A program made the position numbers and the translations under genes. Positions 1-5,265 of a stretch of DNA of 5,295 nucleotides are shown here, piece by piece (the first letter of the stretch is position 1; every line of letters starts with the position of its first letter). The notes beneath the pieces were generated by a model. It was not told the origin of the DNA. It worked only from the letters and a program-made list of their open reading frames with translations, and did not search any database. Where the stretch lies: the NCBI GenBank assembly GCA_964638245.1, contig CAZWZG010000185.1, positions 1 through 5,295 on the forward strand, in the 5' to 3' direction. The stretch comes from CAZWZG01 sp964638245 (GTDB taxonomy: Bacteria; Pseudomonadota; Alphaproteobacteria; Rhodobacterales; Rhodobacteraceae).

Positions 1-415
1 CGGGCGAACGCGCCAGCATGCCCGCCAGCGCCGCGCGCCGCGCTTGTCCGCCCGAAGCCACTTCGGTCGCAACATCGGGATCAAAGCCTAGCCCCTCGCC
101 CGCCCGTTCGACCTTGTAGAGATCCGCCGGGCCAAGACCCGAGGCGGCGAAATCCCCAAGCGTTGCAAACCCTGACATATCCGGCGCCTGTTCGAGCCGG
201 GCCACCGTTATTCCTGGCCCAACAACGCGCGCCCCCCGGTCAGGCTCGATCACGCCATCCATGACCTTCATCAGGGTCGATTTGCCCGAGCCATTGCGCC
301 CCACAAGCGCCAGCCGCTCGCCGGTCTGCAGGGTTAGGTCAAGACCATCGAAAACCGGATCACCGCCGAAGGTGAGCGAGATATCCGAGAGTTGCAAAAG
401 GGGTGTGCGAGCCAT
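1..415 (-). CDS. ABC-F family ATPase, Uup-like (N-terminal 138 codons; runs off left edge)
   Basis: Partial gene. The minus strand translates from ATG at 415-413 to the window edge as an uninterrupted ABC ATPase domain. Walker A is GRNGSGKST at residues 39-47, the Q-loop region is RLEQAP at about 73-78, and the ABC signature SGGQARR is at 121-127. Walker B, the linker and the second ATPase domain would lie outside the window. The stretches VGRNGSGKSTLMK and VARLEQ resemble E. coli Uup, a soluble duplicated ATPase of the ABC-F group with no membrane domain, whose members act on ribosomes or branched DNA intermediates. Only about 73 residues separate Walker A from the signature, fewer than in E. 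coli Uup. The start lies 30 bases after the stop of the upstream acyltransferase gene and has only a weak AAGG two bases before it, so translation may depend partly on the upstream gene. The ABC-F assignment is firm; the exact subfamily is inferred. Confidence 0.88.
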   Translation of the reverse strand, partial: MARTPLLQLSDISLTFGGDPVFDGLDLTLQTGERLALVGRNGSGKSTLMKVMDGVIEPDRGARVVGPGITVARLEQAPDMSGFATLGDFAASGLGPADLYKVERAGEGLGFDPDVATEVASGGQARRAALAGMLARSP

Positions 416-445
416 GCCTTGCGCTATGGGGATGCCGCCCGAGCG

Positions 446-1156
446 TCAAGCCCTCCCGGCGTGGACCGTTTTCAGCAAAGAGCGCCGATAAGTATCCGGG
501 ATCGTATCAACCTCCAGAGCTGTGAAGACCACGAGCGTCCCGAGATCAGGGTCCGGCACCGCGAACGGTGCCACCCGCGCGCCGAGTGACAAGTAAGCGC
601 GCAGAAGTGAAGGGAACGCTTTAAGCGCTGAAACATCCGGCTCTCCTTGCATGAATTCAACAGAGCACGAGCCAGCGGGCAAAACCGTCGCAATGGTCTG
701 ATCCGACGCCAGAACATGCGCAAACGCCGCTTCGTATTGCGCCCCATCCAGCCCCGGCAAGCTTGTACATCCAAAAATCATGTCTGCGTCAGACGCCACC
801 GCCCAATCCACCAGCAGTGCCATGGCAGATCGTAGCACATCAGGATCACGAACCTTTGGGTCCACGCAAAAGCGACCGAACTCGATCAACGCTCCCCGCC
901 GGGATTCAAACCGCGAAAGATCAAAGTACTGCGCCGAATACCCCTGATCGATGGTCACCGCCGTTTCAAAAAGTCGCGCCCGAAAGCAACCCAATAGAGC
1001 ACCCGTTGTGGCATCCTCAACGATCCCGTGTCGGAAGCCCGCATCAAAAGCGTCTTCATCATTGCCGCCACCGCGAAATACGCGCCCCCGCAGGGCCATC
1101 ACCGCGTCCATATCCTCGGGCTCTGCAAACCGGGCCCGCAGGCGAGGTTCTCCCAT
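446..1156 (-). CDS. OlsB-family N-acyltransferase (GNAT fold; ornithine- or glutamine-lipid type)
   Basis: This 236-residue protein belongs to the GNAT branch that includes OlsB, which transfers a 3-hydroxyacyl chain from acyl carrier protein to the alpha-amino group of an amino acid, the first step in aminolipid synthesis. Family hallmarks are visible in order: IEFGRFCVDP at 91-100, followed by a helix containing LLVDWA; FGCTSLPGLDG at 128-138; and SLLRAYLSLGARV at 183-195. A C-terminal segment, DLGTLVVFTALEV, runs from about 204 and is followed by YRRSLL at 223-228. It is somewhat shorter than typical OlsB. There is no signal peptide or clear membrane span, which fits a cytoplasmic or membrane-surface enzyme. 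The ATG at 1156 is preceded by AGGGA at 8 bases spacing. It lies 30 bases upstream of the ABC-F gene, probably co-transcribed. Marine Rhodobacteraceae carry both OlsB and a related glutamine-lipid enzyme, GlsB. I cannot tell which substrate applies; other amino acids are possible. Confidence 0.8.
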   Translation of the reverse strand: MGEPRLRARFAEPEDMDAVMALRGRVFRGGGNDEDAFDAGFRHGIVEDATTGALLGCFRARLFETAVTIDQGYSAQYFDLSRFESRRGALIEFGRFCVDPKVRDPDVLRSAMALLVDWAVASDADMIFGCTSLPGLDGAQYEAAFAHVLASDQTIATVLPAGSCSVEFMQGEPDVSALKAFPSLLRAYLSLGARVAPFAVPDPDLGTLVVFTALEVDTIPDTYRRSLLKTVHAGRA

Positions 1157-1257
1157 GGATGTGATCCCTGTTGCAAAAGACTTGAGGCCACTGCCCCTCA
1201 GCCATACATCATGGCCAAGGCGCGGTGACGCGCAAGGCGTTGAAAAAGGGGAAAGAC
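1157..1257. promoter_or_regulatory. Divergent intergenic region between the acyltransferase gene and msrB
   Basis: These 101 bases must hold the start signals of two divergent genes. On the plus strand TTGAGG (1182-1187) and TACATC (1205-1210) are separated by 17 bases and could form a weak sigma-70-type promoter for msrB. The -35 element lies within a small inverted repeat, TGAGG (1183-1187) and CCTCA (1196-1200) with an 8-base loop, which could be a protein-binding site. On the minus strand I see the ribosome-binding site AGGGA (1169-1165) but no convincing promoter. The matches to consensus are poor, so the individual elements are tentative. Confidence 0.3.
1246..1252 (+). promoter_or_regulatory. 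Ribosome binding site that fixes the msrB start
   Basis: AAGGGGA lies five bases before ATG at 1258, a strong Shine-Dalgarno match. The longer in-frame alternative, GTG at 1225, has no such sequence before it and would add 11 lysine- and arginine-rich residues not usual in the family. I therefore choose 1258. Confidence 0.75.
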
Positions 1258-1668
1258 ATGGACAAGGTCGTCAAATCAGAAGCCGAATGGAAAGCCGAGC
1301 TTTCGGACCTCGCCTACAAGGTCATGCGCAAGCACGGCACAGAGCGCGCTTTCACCCATGACAATTTTCCCAAGGAACCAGGTACGTATAAATGCGTGGG
1401 ATGTGGCACGCCGCTCTTTGAGCAGGACGCGAAATTCGACAGCGGCACCGGCTGGCCCTCCTTTTACGAACCCTCAGACCCAGAGATGGTCGGCGAAAAG
1501 GAAGACCGCAGTTTCTTCATGCGCCGCACCGAAGTGCACTGCAATCGCTGCGACAGTCATTTGGGACACGTCTTTCCCGACGGCCCACGGCCAACTGGCC
1601 TGCGCTACTGCATCAATGGGGTCGCGTTGAACTTTGTCCCCGAAGCGGAAGAAGCGTCTGAGAACTAG
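1258..1668 (+). CDS. msrB: Peptide-methionine (R)-S-oxide reductase MsrB
   Basis: MsrB reduces the R form of methionine sulfoxide in proteins back to methionine, repairing oxidative damage in the cytoplasm (no signal peptide is present). The 136-residue length matches the stand-alone E. coli enzyme. Four cysteines in two CxxC pairs, C46-C49 (CVGC) and C95-C98 (CNRC), form the structural zinc site. The catalytic cysteine is C118 in the motif GLRYCIN. Other family signatures are GTGWPSF (63-69) and HLGHVFPDGP (101-110). The usual resolving cysteine in the SGCGW motif is replaced by Thr64 (SGTGW), so all non-catalytic cysteines are zinc ligands. This puts it in the substantial MsrB subgroup thought to be reduced without an internal disulfide of the classic kind. 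The gene stands alone on its strand, divergent from the acyltransferase gene and convergent with bamE, whose stop codon it overlaps. No msrA is adjacent. Confidence 0.96.
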   Translation: MDKVVKSEAEWKAELSDLAYKVMRKHGTERAFTHDNFPKEPGTYKCVGCGTPLFEQDAKFDSGTGWPSFYEPSDPEMVGEKEDRSFFMRRTEVHCNRCDSHLGHVFPDGPRPTGLRYCINGVALNFVPEAEEASEN

Positions 1669-2117
1669 CTATCGTCGAAGAAGTCCGCTGGGTTGAAGTT
1701 ACCGAGGTTACCGAAGAGCTGGCGGATGAAGCCGATACCTGCGCGGTTGTCCTCGGTAACGCGGCGGTTCAGGACGACGACCTGACCATCCTCGAGCCCA
1801 AAGCGCTCGATGTTGGAGACAAATCCGTCCTCATCATAGGAGACCGCCACGACTTCGCGGTCGACCTCAACTGGGGCACGATAAAGCCGGGTCTCATAGG
1901 TGGACTTCACATAGTACCAACCGCTTGACGAAAGGATACCTGCCGACGATGGCCGGCCAGCAATGGACGCCACGGTTTCGCGCGTGTCCCGGCCAACTTC
2001 GATCCGGGCGAGTTCGTCTTCTGTCGGCACATAGCCGTGGTTGTCGACAAGCGTCGAACAGGCCGCCAACGCGAGTACTGCAAGACCAAGGCAAATGCCC
2101 AAGATACGCCGGATCAT
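1665..2117 (-). CDS. bamE: Outer-membrane protein assembly factor BamE (SmpA/OmlA lipoprotein)
   Basis: BamE is a small lipoprotein of the BAM complex that folds beta-barrel proteins into the outer membrane, where it supports the BamA-BamD interaction. From ATG at 2117 the protein has 150 residues. A lipoprotein signal peptide is clear: MIRR, a hydrophobic stretch (5-19), then the lipobox LAAC with Cys20 as the lipidated residue. The SmpA/OmlA domain follows, with GYVPTEDELARIEVGRDTRE at 28-47, IAGRPS at 52-57 and the WYYV strand at 67-70. The C-terminal tail is rich in Phe, Asn, Gly and Asp (LFGNLGNFN at 134-142, ending FFDDS) and looks disordered; its DNA contains a short tandem GGTTACCGA-like repeat near 1698-1715. 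A longer in-frame GTG start at 2138 would add seven residues before the signal peptide and has poorer support. The gene is divergent from the DUF177 gene, an arrangement I associate with alphaproteobacteria. Confidence 0.9.
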   Translation of the reverse strand: MIRRILGICLGLAVLALAACSTLVDNHGYVPTEDELARIEVGRDTRETVASIAGRPSSAGILSSSGWYYVKSTYETRLYRAPVEVDREVVAVSYDEDGFVSNIERFGLEDGQVVVLNRRVTEDNRAGIGFIRQLFGNLGNFNPADFFDDS

Positions 2118-2195
2118 GAATTCTGCCCCTCTTGCCACCCTATTGGCCTTGGACTATCCGCTTACCCCATTGCGACAAGGACGATCAAGCATTCC
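2118..2195. promoter_or_regulatory. Divergent intergenic region between bamE and the DUF177 gene
   Basis: These 78 bases separate the two divergent start codons, so both promoters should overlap here or extend into the genes. On the minus strand TTGTCG (2178-2173) and TAGTCC, 16 bases further on, form a weak promoter-like pair toward bamE. I found no convincing plus-strand promoter. AAGGA at 2177-2181 is the best ribosome-binding candidate for the DUF177 gene but sits 14 bases from its ATG, longer than usual. Confidence 0.25.
2126..2132 (-). promoter_or_regulatory. Ribosome binding site that fixes the bamE start
   Basis: On the minus strand AGAGGGG ends eight bases before ATG at 2117. Choosing this ATG gives a clean lipoprotein signal beginning MIRR. 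The upstream GTG at 2138 would place this strong Shine-Dalgarno sequence inside the coding region. Confidence 0.7.
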
Positions 2196-2747
2196 ATGAC
2201 GACCTCTTCCCAGACACATCTGCGACTGGCAGGACTTGCGCGCAACGCGCCCAATTCGTTCCTGATTGAGCCTGATGGAAATGCGCGGGCGATGCTGGCG
2301 CGTGAGCTGGGCATTTTGGGCGTCAAGAAGTTGCGGTTTGAAGGGATGTTGTCACCCGAAGGCAAGACCGACTGGCATCTGAAGGCGCGCCTTGGTGCAA
2401 CGGTAGTTCAGCCCTGTGTCGCGACGCTCGAGCCGGTGACGACGCGCATCGAAGAAGACGTCAGCCGCGCCTATGTTGCCGCCTATGAAGAACCCGAGGG
2501 CGGTGTCGAGCAGGAAATGCCCGAGGATGATACGGTTGATCCGCTTCCTGCGACGCTCGACCTGAACCGGGTCATGGCAGAGGCTTTGGCGCTCGGCCTG
2601 CCCGCCTATCCGCGCGCGGATGGGACGGAGCCGCTCGATACCCAGGTTGCCGCGCCCGGTGTCGCTCCGCTAACCGATGACGACGTCAAACCGTTTGCTG
2701 GACTGGCCAGCCTTCGCGACAAACTGTCCGGCGACAAGGACAGCTAG
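2196..2747 (+). CDS. DUF177 / YceD family protein, 23S rRNA accumulation factor
   Basis: This 183-residue cytoplasmic protein belongs to the DUF177 (YceD) family, found next to rpmF across many bacteria and linked in E. coli and plants to 23S rRNA accumulation or processing. Visible family features are KKLRFEG (44-50), the core segment GATVVQPCVATLEPVTTRIE (67-86), an acidic loop EMPEDD (107-112), DLNRVMAEALALGLPAYPR (122-140), and the C-terminal PFAGLASLRDKL (166-177). There is one cysteine (Cys74) and no metal-binding motif. The reading frame is open well upstream to 2037, but that part overlaps bamE antisense and does not look like the family. The ATG at 2196 gives the expected MTTSSQTHLRLAGL-type N-terminus, though its Shine-Dalgarno sequence is poorly spaced. 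rpmF follows after 166 bases, longer than in many genomes, so rpmF probably also has its own promoter. The biochemical function remains unsettled. Confidence 0.88.
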   Translation: MTTSSQTHLRLAGLARNAPNSFLIEPDGNARAMLARELGILGVKKLRFEGMLSPEGKTDWHLKARLGATVVQPCVATLEPVTTRIEEDVSRAYVAAYEEPEGGVEQEMPEDDTVDPLPATLDLNRVMAEALALGLPAYPRADGTEPLDTQVAAPGVAPLTDDDVKPFAGLASLRDKLSGDKDS

Positions 2748-2778
2748 GGCAGCACCAAAAATTCCGCGCATTTTCCCT

Positions 2779-2798
2779 TGCGCAATCAAAGATTCGCA
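2779..2798 (+). terminator. Hairpin after the DUF177 gene, possible weak terminator or attenuator
   Basis: TGCG-(C)-AATC, loop AAA, GATTCGCA forms an eight-base-pair stem with one bulged C (2783) and a three-base loop. GTATTTT follows, a short and interrupted T-run. The stem is only half GC, so termination would be partial. The 3' arm contains GATTC (2791-2795), a GANTC methylation site. It could instead be a regulatory palindrome; the left arm includes the 8-base palindrome TTGCGCAA (2778-2785). Confidence 0.3.
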
Positions 2799-2814
2799 GT
2801 ATTTTGCGCCCCTT

Positions 2815-2827
2815 CCGAACAGTTCGG
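2815..2827. promoter_or_regulatory. Perfect 13-base palindrome upstream of rpmF, possible operator
   Basis: CCGAAC-A-GTTCGG is a perfect inverted repeat around a single central base. It sits directly before the candidate -35 element at 2829, in the position expected for an operator or activator site. As RNA its arms could not pair across a one-base loop without losing pairs, so a DNA-binding dimer is the more natural reader. It does not match the alphaproteobacterial LexA box (GTTC-N7-GTTC). The cognate regulator is unknown. Confidence 0.35.
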
Positions 2828-2828
2828 G

Positions 2829-2858
2829 TTGGACAAGTTGCGCGCGACCCTCTAAGAG
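2829..2858 (+). promoter_or_regulatory. rpmF: Candidate rpmF promoter
   Basis: TTGGAC (2829-2834) resembles a -35 element. TAAGAG (2853-2858, spacer 18) or CTAAGA (2852-2857, spacer 17) could serve as the -10 element. Transcription would start near 2865, leaving a leader of about 50 bases with a small GGCC-GATA-GGCC hairpin (2880-2891) before the ribosome-binding site GAGG (2903-2906). The GC-rich bases just after the -10 would suit growth-rate control of a ribosomal protein gene. The match to consensus is only moderate. Confidence 0.35.
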
Positions 2859-2913
2859 CGCGCTTCAAATGCAATGACGGGCCGATAGGCCATAGCTTGA
2901 GTGAGGTTAGGAC

Positions 2914-3120
2914 ATGGCTGTCCCTCAGAATAAAGTCACCAAATCGCGCCGCAACATGCGCCGTGCGCATGATGCACTGGTGGCAGGCAACCCAGCGGAA
3001 TGCCCCAACTGTGGCGAACTGAAGCGTCCGCACCACGTTTGTGCGTCCTGCGGTCACTACGATGGCCGTGAGGTTGTTGTGGCTGCCGACGAAATTGATC
3101 TCGACGAAGACGCTGCATAA
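2914..3120 (+). CDS. rpmF: 50S ribosomal protein bL32
   Basis: This 68-residue basic protein is ribosomal protein bL32 of the large subunit. The N-terminus MAVPQNKVTKSRRNMRRAHD is diagnostic for the family. It is the zinc-binding (C+) form: C30-x2-C33 and C43-x2-C46 make a complete zinc ribbon. The C-terminus ends in an acidic tail (DEIDLDEDAA). GAGG lies seven bases before the ATG. It follows the DUF177 gene and precedes plsX by 47 bases, the conserved order that couples ribosome and membrane lipid synthesis. I see no second, zinc-independent copy in this window. Confidence 0.97.
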   Translation: MAVPQNKVTKSRRNMRRAHDALVAGNPAECPNCGELKRPHHVCASCGHYDGREVVVAADEIDLDEDAA

Positions 3121-3131
3121 GTGATCATCGC

Positions 3132-3148
3132 GGCCCACTCATCGGGCC
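3132..3148 (+). other. Small hairpin between rpmF and plsX
   Basis: GGCCC (3132-3136) pairs with GGGCC (3144-3148) around a seven-base loop. Only TT follows, so it is not a standard terminator. In the transcript it would sit just after the rpmF stop and eight bases before the plsX Shine-Dalgarno sequence. There it could protect the rpmF message end or set different expression of the two genes. A five-pair stem may also be chance in GC-rich DNA. Confidence 0.3.
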
Positions 3149-3167
3149 TTGATCGGGAAGGCGGGTC

Positions 3168-4241
3168 ATGACGAACCCTCCCTCTTCCAAGAGCGGTATG
3201 AAAGTGATCTCGGTTGACGCAATGGGCGGCGACCGGGGGCCTGCGGCTGTGATCGCGGGCATGGAAGCGTCTGCCAAGAAAAACCCTGACATCAGTTTTC
3301 TCGTGCACGGCCCGAAGGCCGAGCTTGAGCCTCTGGTCGCCAAACGCCGCCTGCTGCAAGGGCGCTGCGATATCTGCGATGCACCAGATGTCGTGACCAT
3401 GGACGCCAAACCCTCTTGGGTGATGCGCAACGGCGAAGGCTCGTCGATGTGGTCGGCAATTGAGGCTGTACGCGACAAGCGCGCGGACGTGGCCGTGTCT
3501 TGCGGCAACACCGGCGCGCTTATGGCCGTCTCGATGATCCGTCTGCGCAAACTGCCCGGTGTCACGCGCCCCGCCATTGCGTGCCTTTGGCCATCGCGCA
3601 ATCCGGTGGGTTTCAACGTCATGCTGGACGCTGGCGCCGACATTCGCGCCTATCCCGGCGACCTTCTGCAGTACGCGCTGATGGGTGTTTCTTATGCGCG
3701 CAACGGGCTGGAGCTTGAGCGCCCGCGCGTCGGCCTGCTGAACGTCGGCACGGAAGAGCATAAAGGCAGGACCGAACTCCACGAAGCCCACGAACTTATT
3801 GAAGCCGCCGCTGATGACGCCGAGTTCGAGTTCGTTGGCTACGTCGAGGGCAACGACATGCCTGGCGATCGCGTCGATGTCATTGTCACGGATGGGTTCA
3901 CCGGCAACATCGCGCTCAAAACCGGCGAAGGCACCGCGCGCCTGATCGGCGACTTCCTGCGCCAGGCCTTCAAGGCCACGCCCGCCTCGCGATTCGCCTC
4001 CGTCTTGGCCTGGACCTCGCTACGCCGCCTCAACAAGCGCATTGACCCGCGTCGTGTGAACGGCGGCGTCTTCCTCGGGTTGAACGGCACGGTCATCAAA
4101 TCCCACGGCTCGGCGGACGCCACCGGTATGTCCGCAGCCATCAAGCTGGCCTACAAGCTGGCCGAATCGGGCTTCAACGAACGCCTCGCCGCACGGGTTG
4201 CATCGGTCAGCCCGGTCCGTCAGGATGCCGCCAACAAATAG
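3168..4241 (+). CDS. plsX: Phosphate acyltransferase PlsX
   Basis: PlsX converts acyl-ACP and inorganic phosphate to acyl-phosphate, the acyl donor for PlsY in making lysophosphatidic acid, and so commits fatty acids to phospholipid. It is a peripheral enzyme acting at the inner membrane surface. The 357 residues match the usual length. Family motifs are ISVDAMGGDRGP (14-25), SCGNTGALMA (111-120), LLNVGTEEHKGR (190-201) and VIVTDGFTGNIALK (238-251). The start at 3168 has GGAAGG six bases upstream. An internal ATG at 3198 begins directly at MKVISVDAMGG and would also give a complete domain, but it has a poorer ribosome site. The gene follows rpmF by 47 bases and precedes fabH by 20, consistent with one operon. 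The two enzymes share the acyl-ACP pool. Confidence 0.97.
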   Translation: MTNPPSSKSGMKVISVDAMGGDRGPAAVIAGMEASAKKNPDISFLVHGPKAELEPLVAKRRLLQGRCDICDAPDVVTMDAKPSWVMRNGEGSSMWSAIEAVRDKRADVAVSCGNTGALMAVSMIRLRKLPGVTRPAIACLWPSRNPVGFNVMLDAGADIRAYPGDLLQYALMGVSYARNGLELERPRVGLLNVGTEEHKGRTELHEAHELIEAAADDAEFEFVGYVEGNDMPGDRVDVIVTDGFTGNIALKTGEGTARLIGDFLRQAFKATPASRFASVLAWTSLRRLNKRIDPRRVNGGVFLGLNGTVIKSHGSADATGMSAAIKLAYKLAESGFNERLAARVASVSPVRQDAANK

Positions 4242-4261
4242 GTGGGAAACAGGCACCAAAA

Positions 4262-5233
4262 ATGACAATACGCGCCATCGTGCGGGGGGTGGGACATTAC
4301 CTTCCGGAACGAGTCGTCCCCAATTCCGAATTCGAAGCAACGGTCGACACGTCTGACGAGTGGATTCGTTCGCGCAGCGGCATCGAACGGCGCCATTTCG
4401 CCGCCGAAGGCGAAACCACATCCTCGATGGCCGCAAAGGCCGCCGAACGCGCGCTGGCCAAGGCAGGCCTTCAACCTGATGACATCGACGCGCTGATTGT
4501 TGCCACATCGACCGCAGATCTGACCTTTCCGTCCGCTGCCACCATGGTGCAAGCCGAACTTGGCATGACGAAGGGCTTTGCCTTTGACGTCCAGGCCGTC
4601 TGCGCGGGGTTTGTCTTTGCGCTCGCCAACGCCAACGCACTGATCGCGTCGGGACAGGCCAAGCGCGCGCTCGTCATCGGCGCCGAAACCTTCTCGCGCC
4701 TCATGGATTGGAGCGACCGGAGCACCTGCGTGCTATTTGGGGATGGTGCCGGAGCGCTCGTTTTGGAAGCTGCCCAAGGCACAGGCGCGAACAGTGATCG
4801 CGGCATCCTTGCCACCGACCTCAACTCCGACGGACGGCACAAGGATATCCTATATGTCGACGGCGGCGTCTCGACCCATACGACGGGCTATTTGCGCATG
4901 GAAGGCAAAGAGGTCTTCCGCCACGCGGTCGAAAAACTCGCCGCGACAGCGCACGCCGCCTTGGACAAACTTGATCTGACCGGCGACGACGTTGACTGGA
5001 TCGTGCCCCATCAGGCGAACTTGCGCATCATCAAAGGCACTGCGCAACGTATGGGCGTTCCCATGGAACGCGTTGTCGTGACCGTTCAGGACCACGGCAA
5101 TACCTCCGCGGCATCTATCCCGCTTGCCTTGTCGGTGGCCGATGATCAGGGCCTTCTGAAGGAAGGTCAGCTGATTGTCACCGAAGCCATCGGTGGTGGC
5201 CTTGCCTGGGGGGCCGTCGCCCTACGCTGGTGA
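4262..5233 (+). CDS. fabH: Beta-ketoacyl-ACP synthase III FabH
   Basis: FabH starts type II fatty acid synthesis by condensing acetyl-CoA (or another short acyl-CoA) with malonyl-ACP to give 3-ketoacyl-ACP. The 323-residue thiolase-fold protein keeps the full catalytic triad: Cys114 (QAVCAGF), His250 (VPHQAN) and Asn280 (DHGNTSAASIPLAL). Other family features are DTSDEWIRSRSGIERRH (29-45), VLFGDGAGALVLE (157-169) and the C-terminal GGGLAWGA (311-318). The ATG lies 20 bases after the plsX stop with only AGG eight bases upstream, so translation may be partly coupled to plsX. I see no truncation or unusual residues. Primer preference (acetyl or branched) cannot be read from sequence alone. The stop codon is followed by the regulatory region at the right edge. 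Confidence 0.97.
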   Translation: MTIRAIVRGVGHYLPERVVPNSEFEATVDTSDEWIRSRSGIERRHFAAEGETTSSMAAKAAERALAKAGLQPDDIDALIVATSTADLTFPSAATMVQAELGMTKGFAFDVQAVCAGFVFALANANALIASGQAKRALVIGAETFSRLMDWSDRSTCVLFGDGAGALVLEAAQGTGANSDRGILATDLNSDGRHKDILYVDGGVSTHTTGYLRMEGKEVFRHAVEKLAATAHAALDKLDLTGDDVDWIVPHQANLRIIKGTAQRMGVPMERVVVTVQDHGNTSAASIPLALSVADDQGLLKEGQLIVTEAIGGGLAWGAVALRW

Positions 5234-5238
5234 GCAAT

Positions 5239-5263
5239 TCAAGGCTTATCCACAAGCCCTTGA
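5239..5263. repeat. Inverted repeat downstream of fabH with the DnaA box across its centre
   Basis: TCAAGG-CTT (5239-5247) pairs with AAG-(C)-CCTTGA (5254-5263), giving a nine-base-pair stem with one bulged C (5257) and the loop ATCCAC. No T-run follows, so a standard terminator for fabH is unlikely, although the hairpin could stabilise the transcript end. The same bases contain the DnaA and IHF sites listed separately, so the symmetry may be incidental to those. Confidence 0.4.
5246..5254 (+). promoter_or_regulatory. Perfect DnaA box TTATCCACA
   Basis: The nine bases match the strongest E. coli DnaA box (TTATCCACA) exactly. The box lies 12 bases after the fabH stop and 11 bases before the -35 element of the candidate downstream promoter. 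I noticed no other perfect copy in the window. A single box is too little for an origin, so transcriptional control by DnaA is the more likely role. Confidence 0.6.
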
Positions 5264-5265
5264 TA
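5253..5265 (-). promoter_or_regulatory. Perfect IHF consensus site
   Basis: Read on the minus strand, TATCAAGGGCTTG matches the IHF consensus WATCAANNNNTTR at every specified base. It overlaps the DnaA box by two bases and directly abuts the -35 hexamer. IHF binding here would bend the promoter DNA. In conserved gene order the downstream gene is ihfA, which would make this a self-regulation site. Confidence 0.5.

Noticed and set aside
763..1361. Plus-strand open frames opposite the acyltransferase gene
   Set aside because: They mirror the acyltransferase reading frame, and the Pro- and Arg-rich products resemble no family.
2037..2195. A 53-residue N-terminal extension of the DUF177 protein
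   Set aside because: It overlaps bamE antisense and is unlike the family, whose normal N-terminus begins at the ATG at 2196.
2815..2827. A LexA (SOS) box in CCGAACAGTTCGG
   Set aside because: The alphaproteobacterial box is GTTC-N7-GTTC, and the Gram-positive type needs four bases between GAAC and GTTC; here there is one.
2778..2846. Three copies of TTGCGC (2778, 2804, 2838) as a possible repeated operator
   Set aside because: Their spacing is irregular (26 and 34 bases), and such hexamers are common in GC-rich DNA.
2686..3138. A 150-codon minus-strand open frame covering the rpmF region
   Set aside because: It is antisense to rpmF and the end of the DUF177 gene, has no recognisable motif and no good ribosome site.
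3057..3791. A 244-codon open frame on the minus strand across rpmF and plsX
   Set aside because: It lies antisense to two certain genes, is rich in His and Arg in the manner of GC-rich shadow frames, and shows no domain.
4020..4640. A 206-codon minus-strand open frame across the plsX-fabH junction
   Set aside because: Its low-complexity Arg, Trp and Gln composition and its position opposite two conserved genes mark it as a shadow frame.
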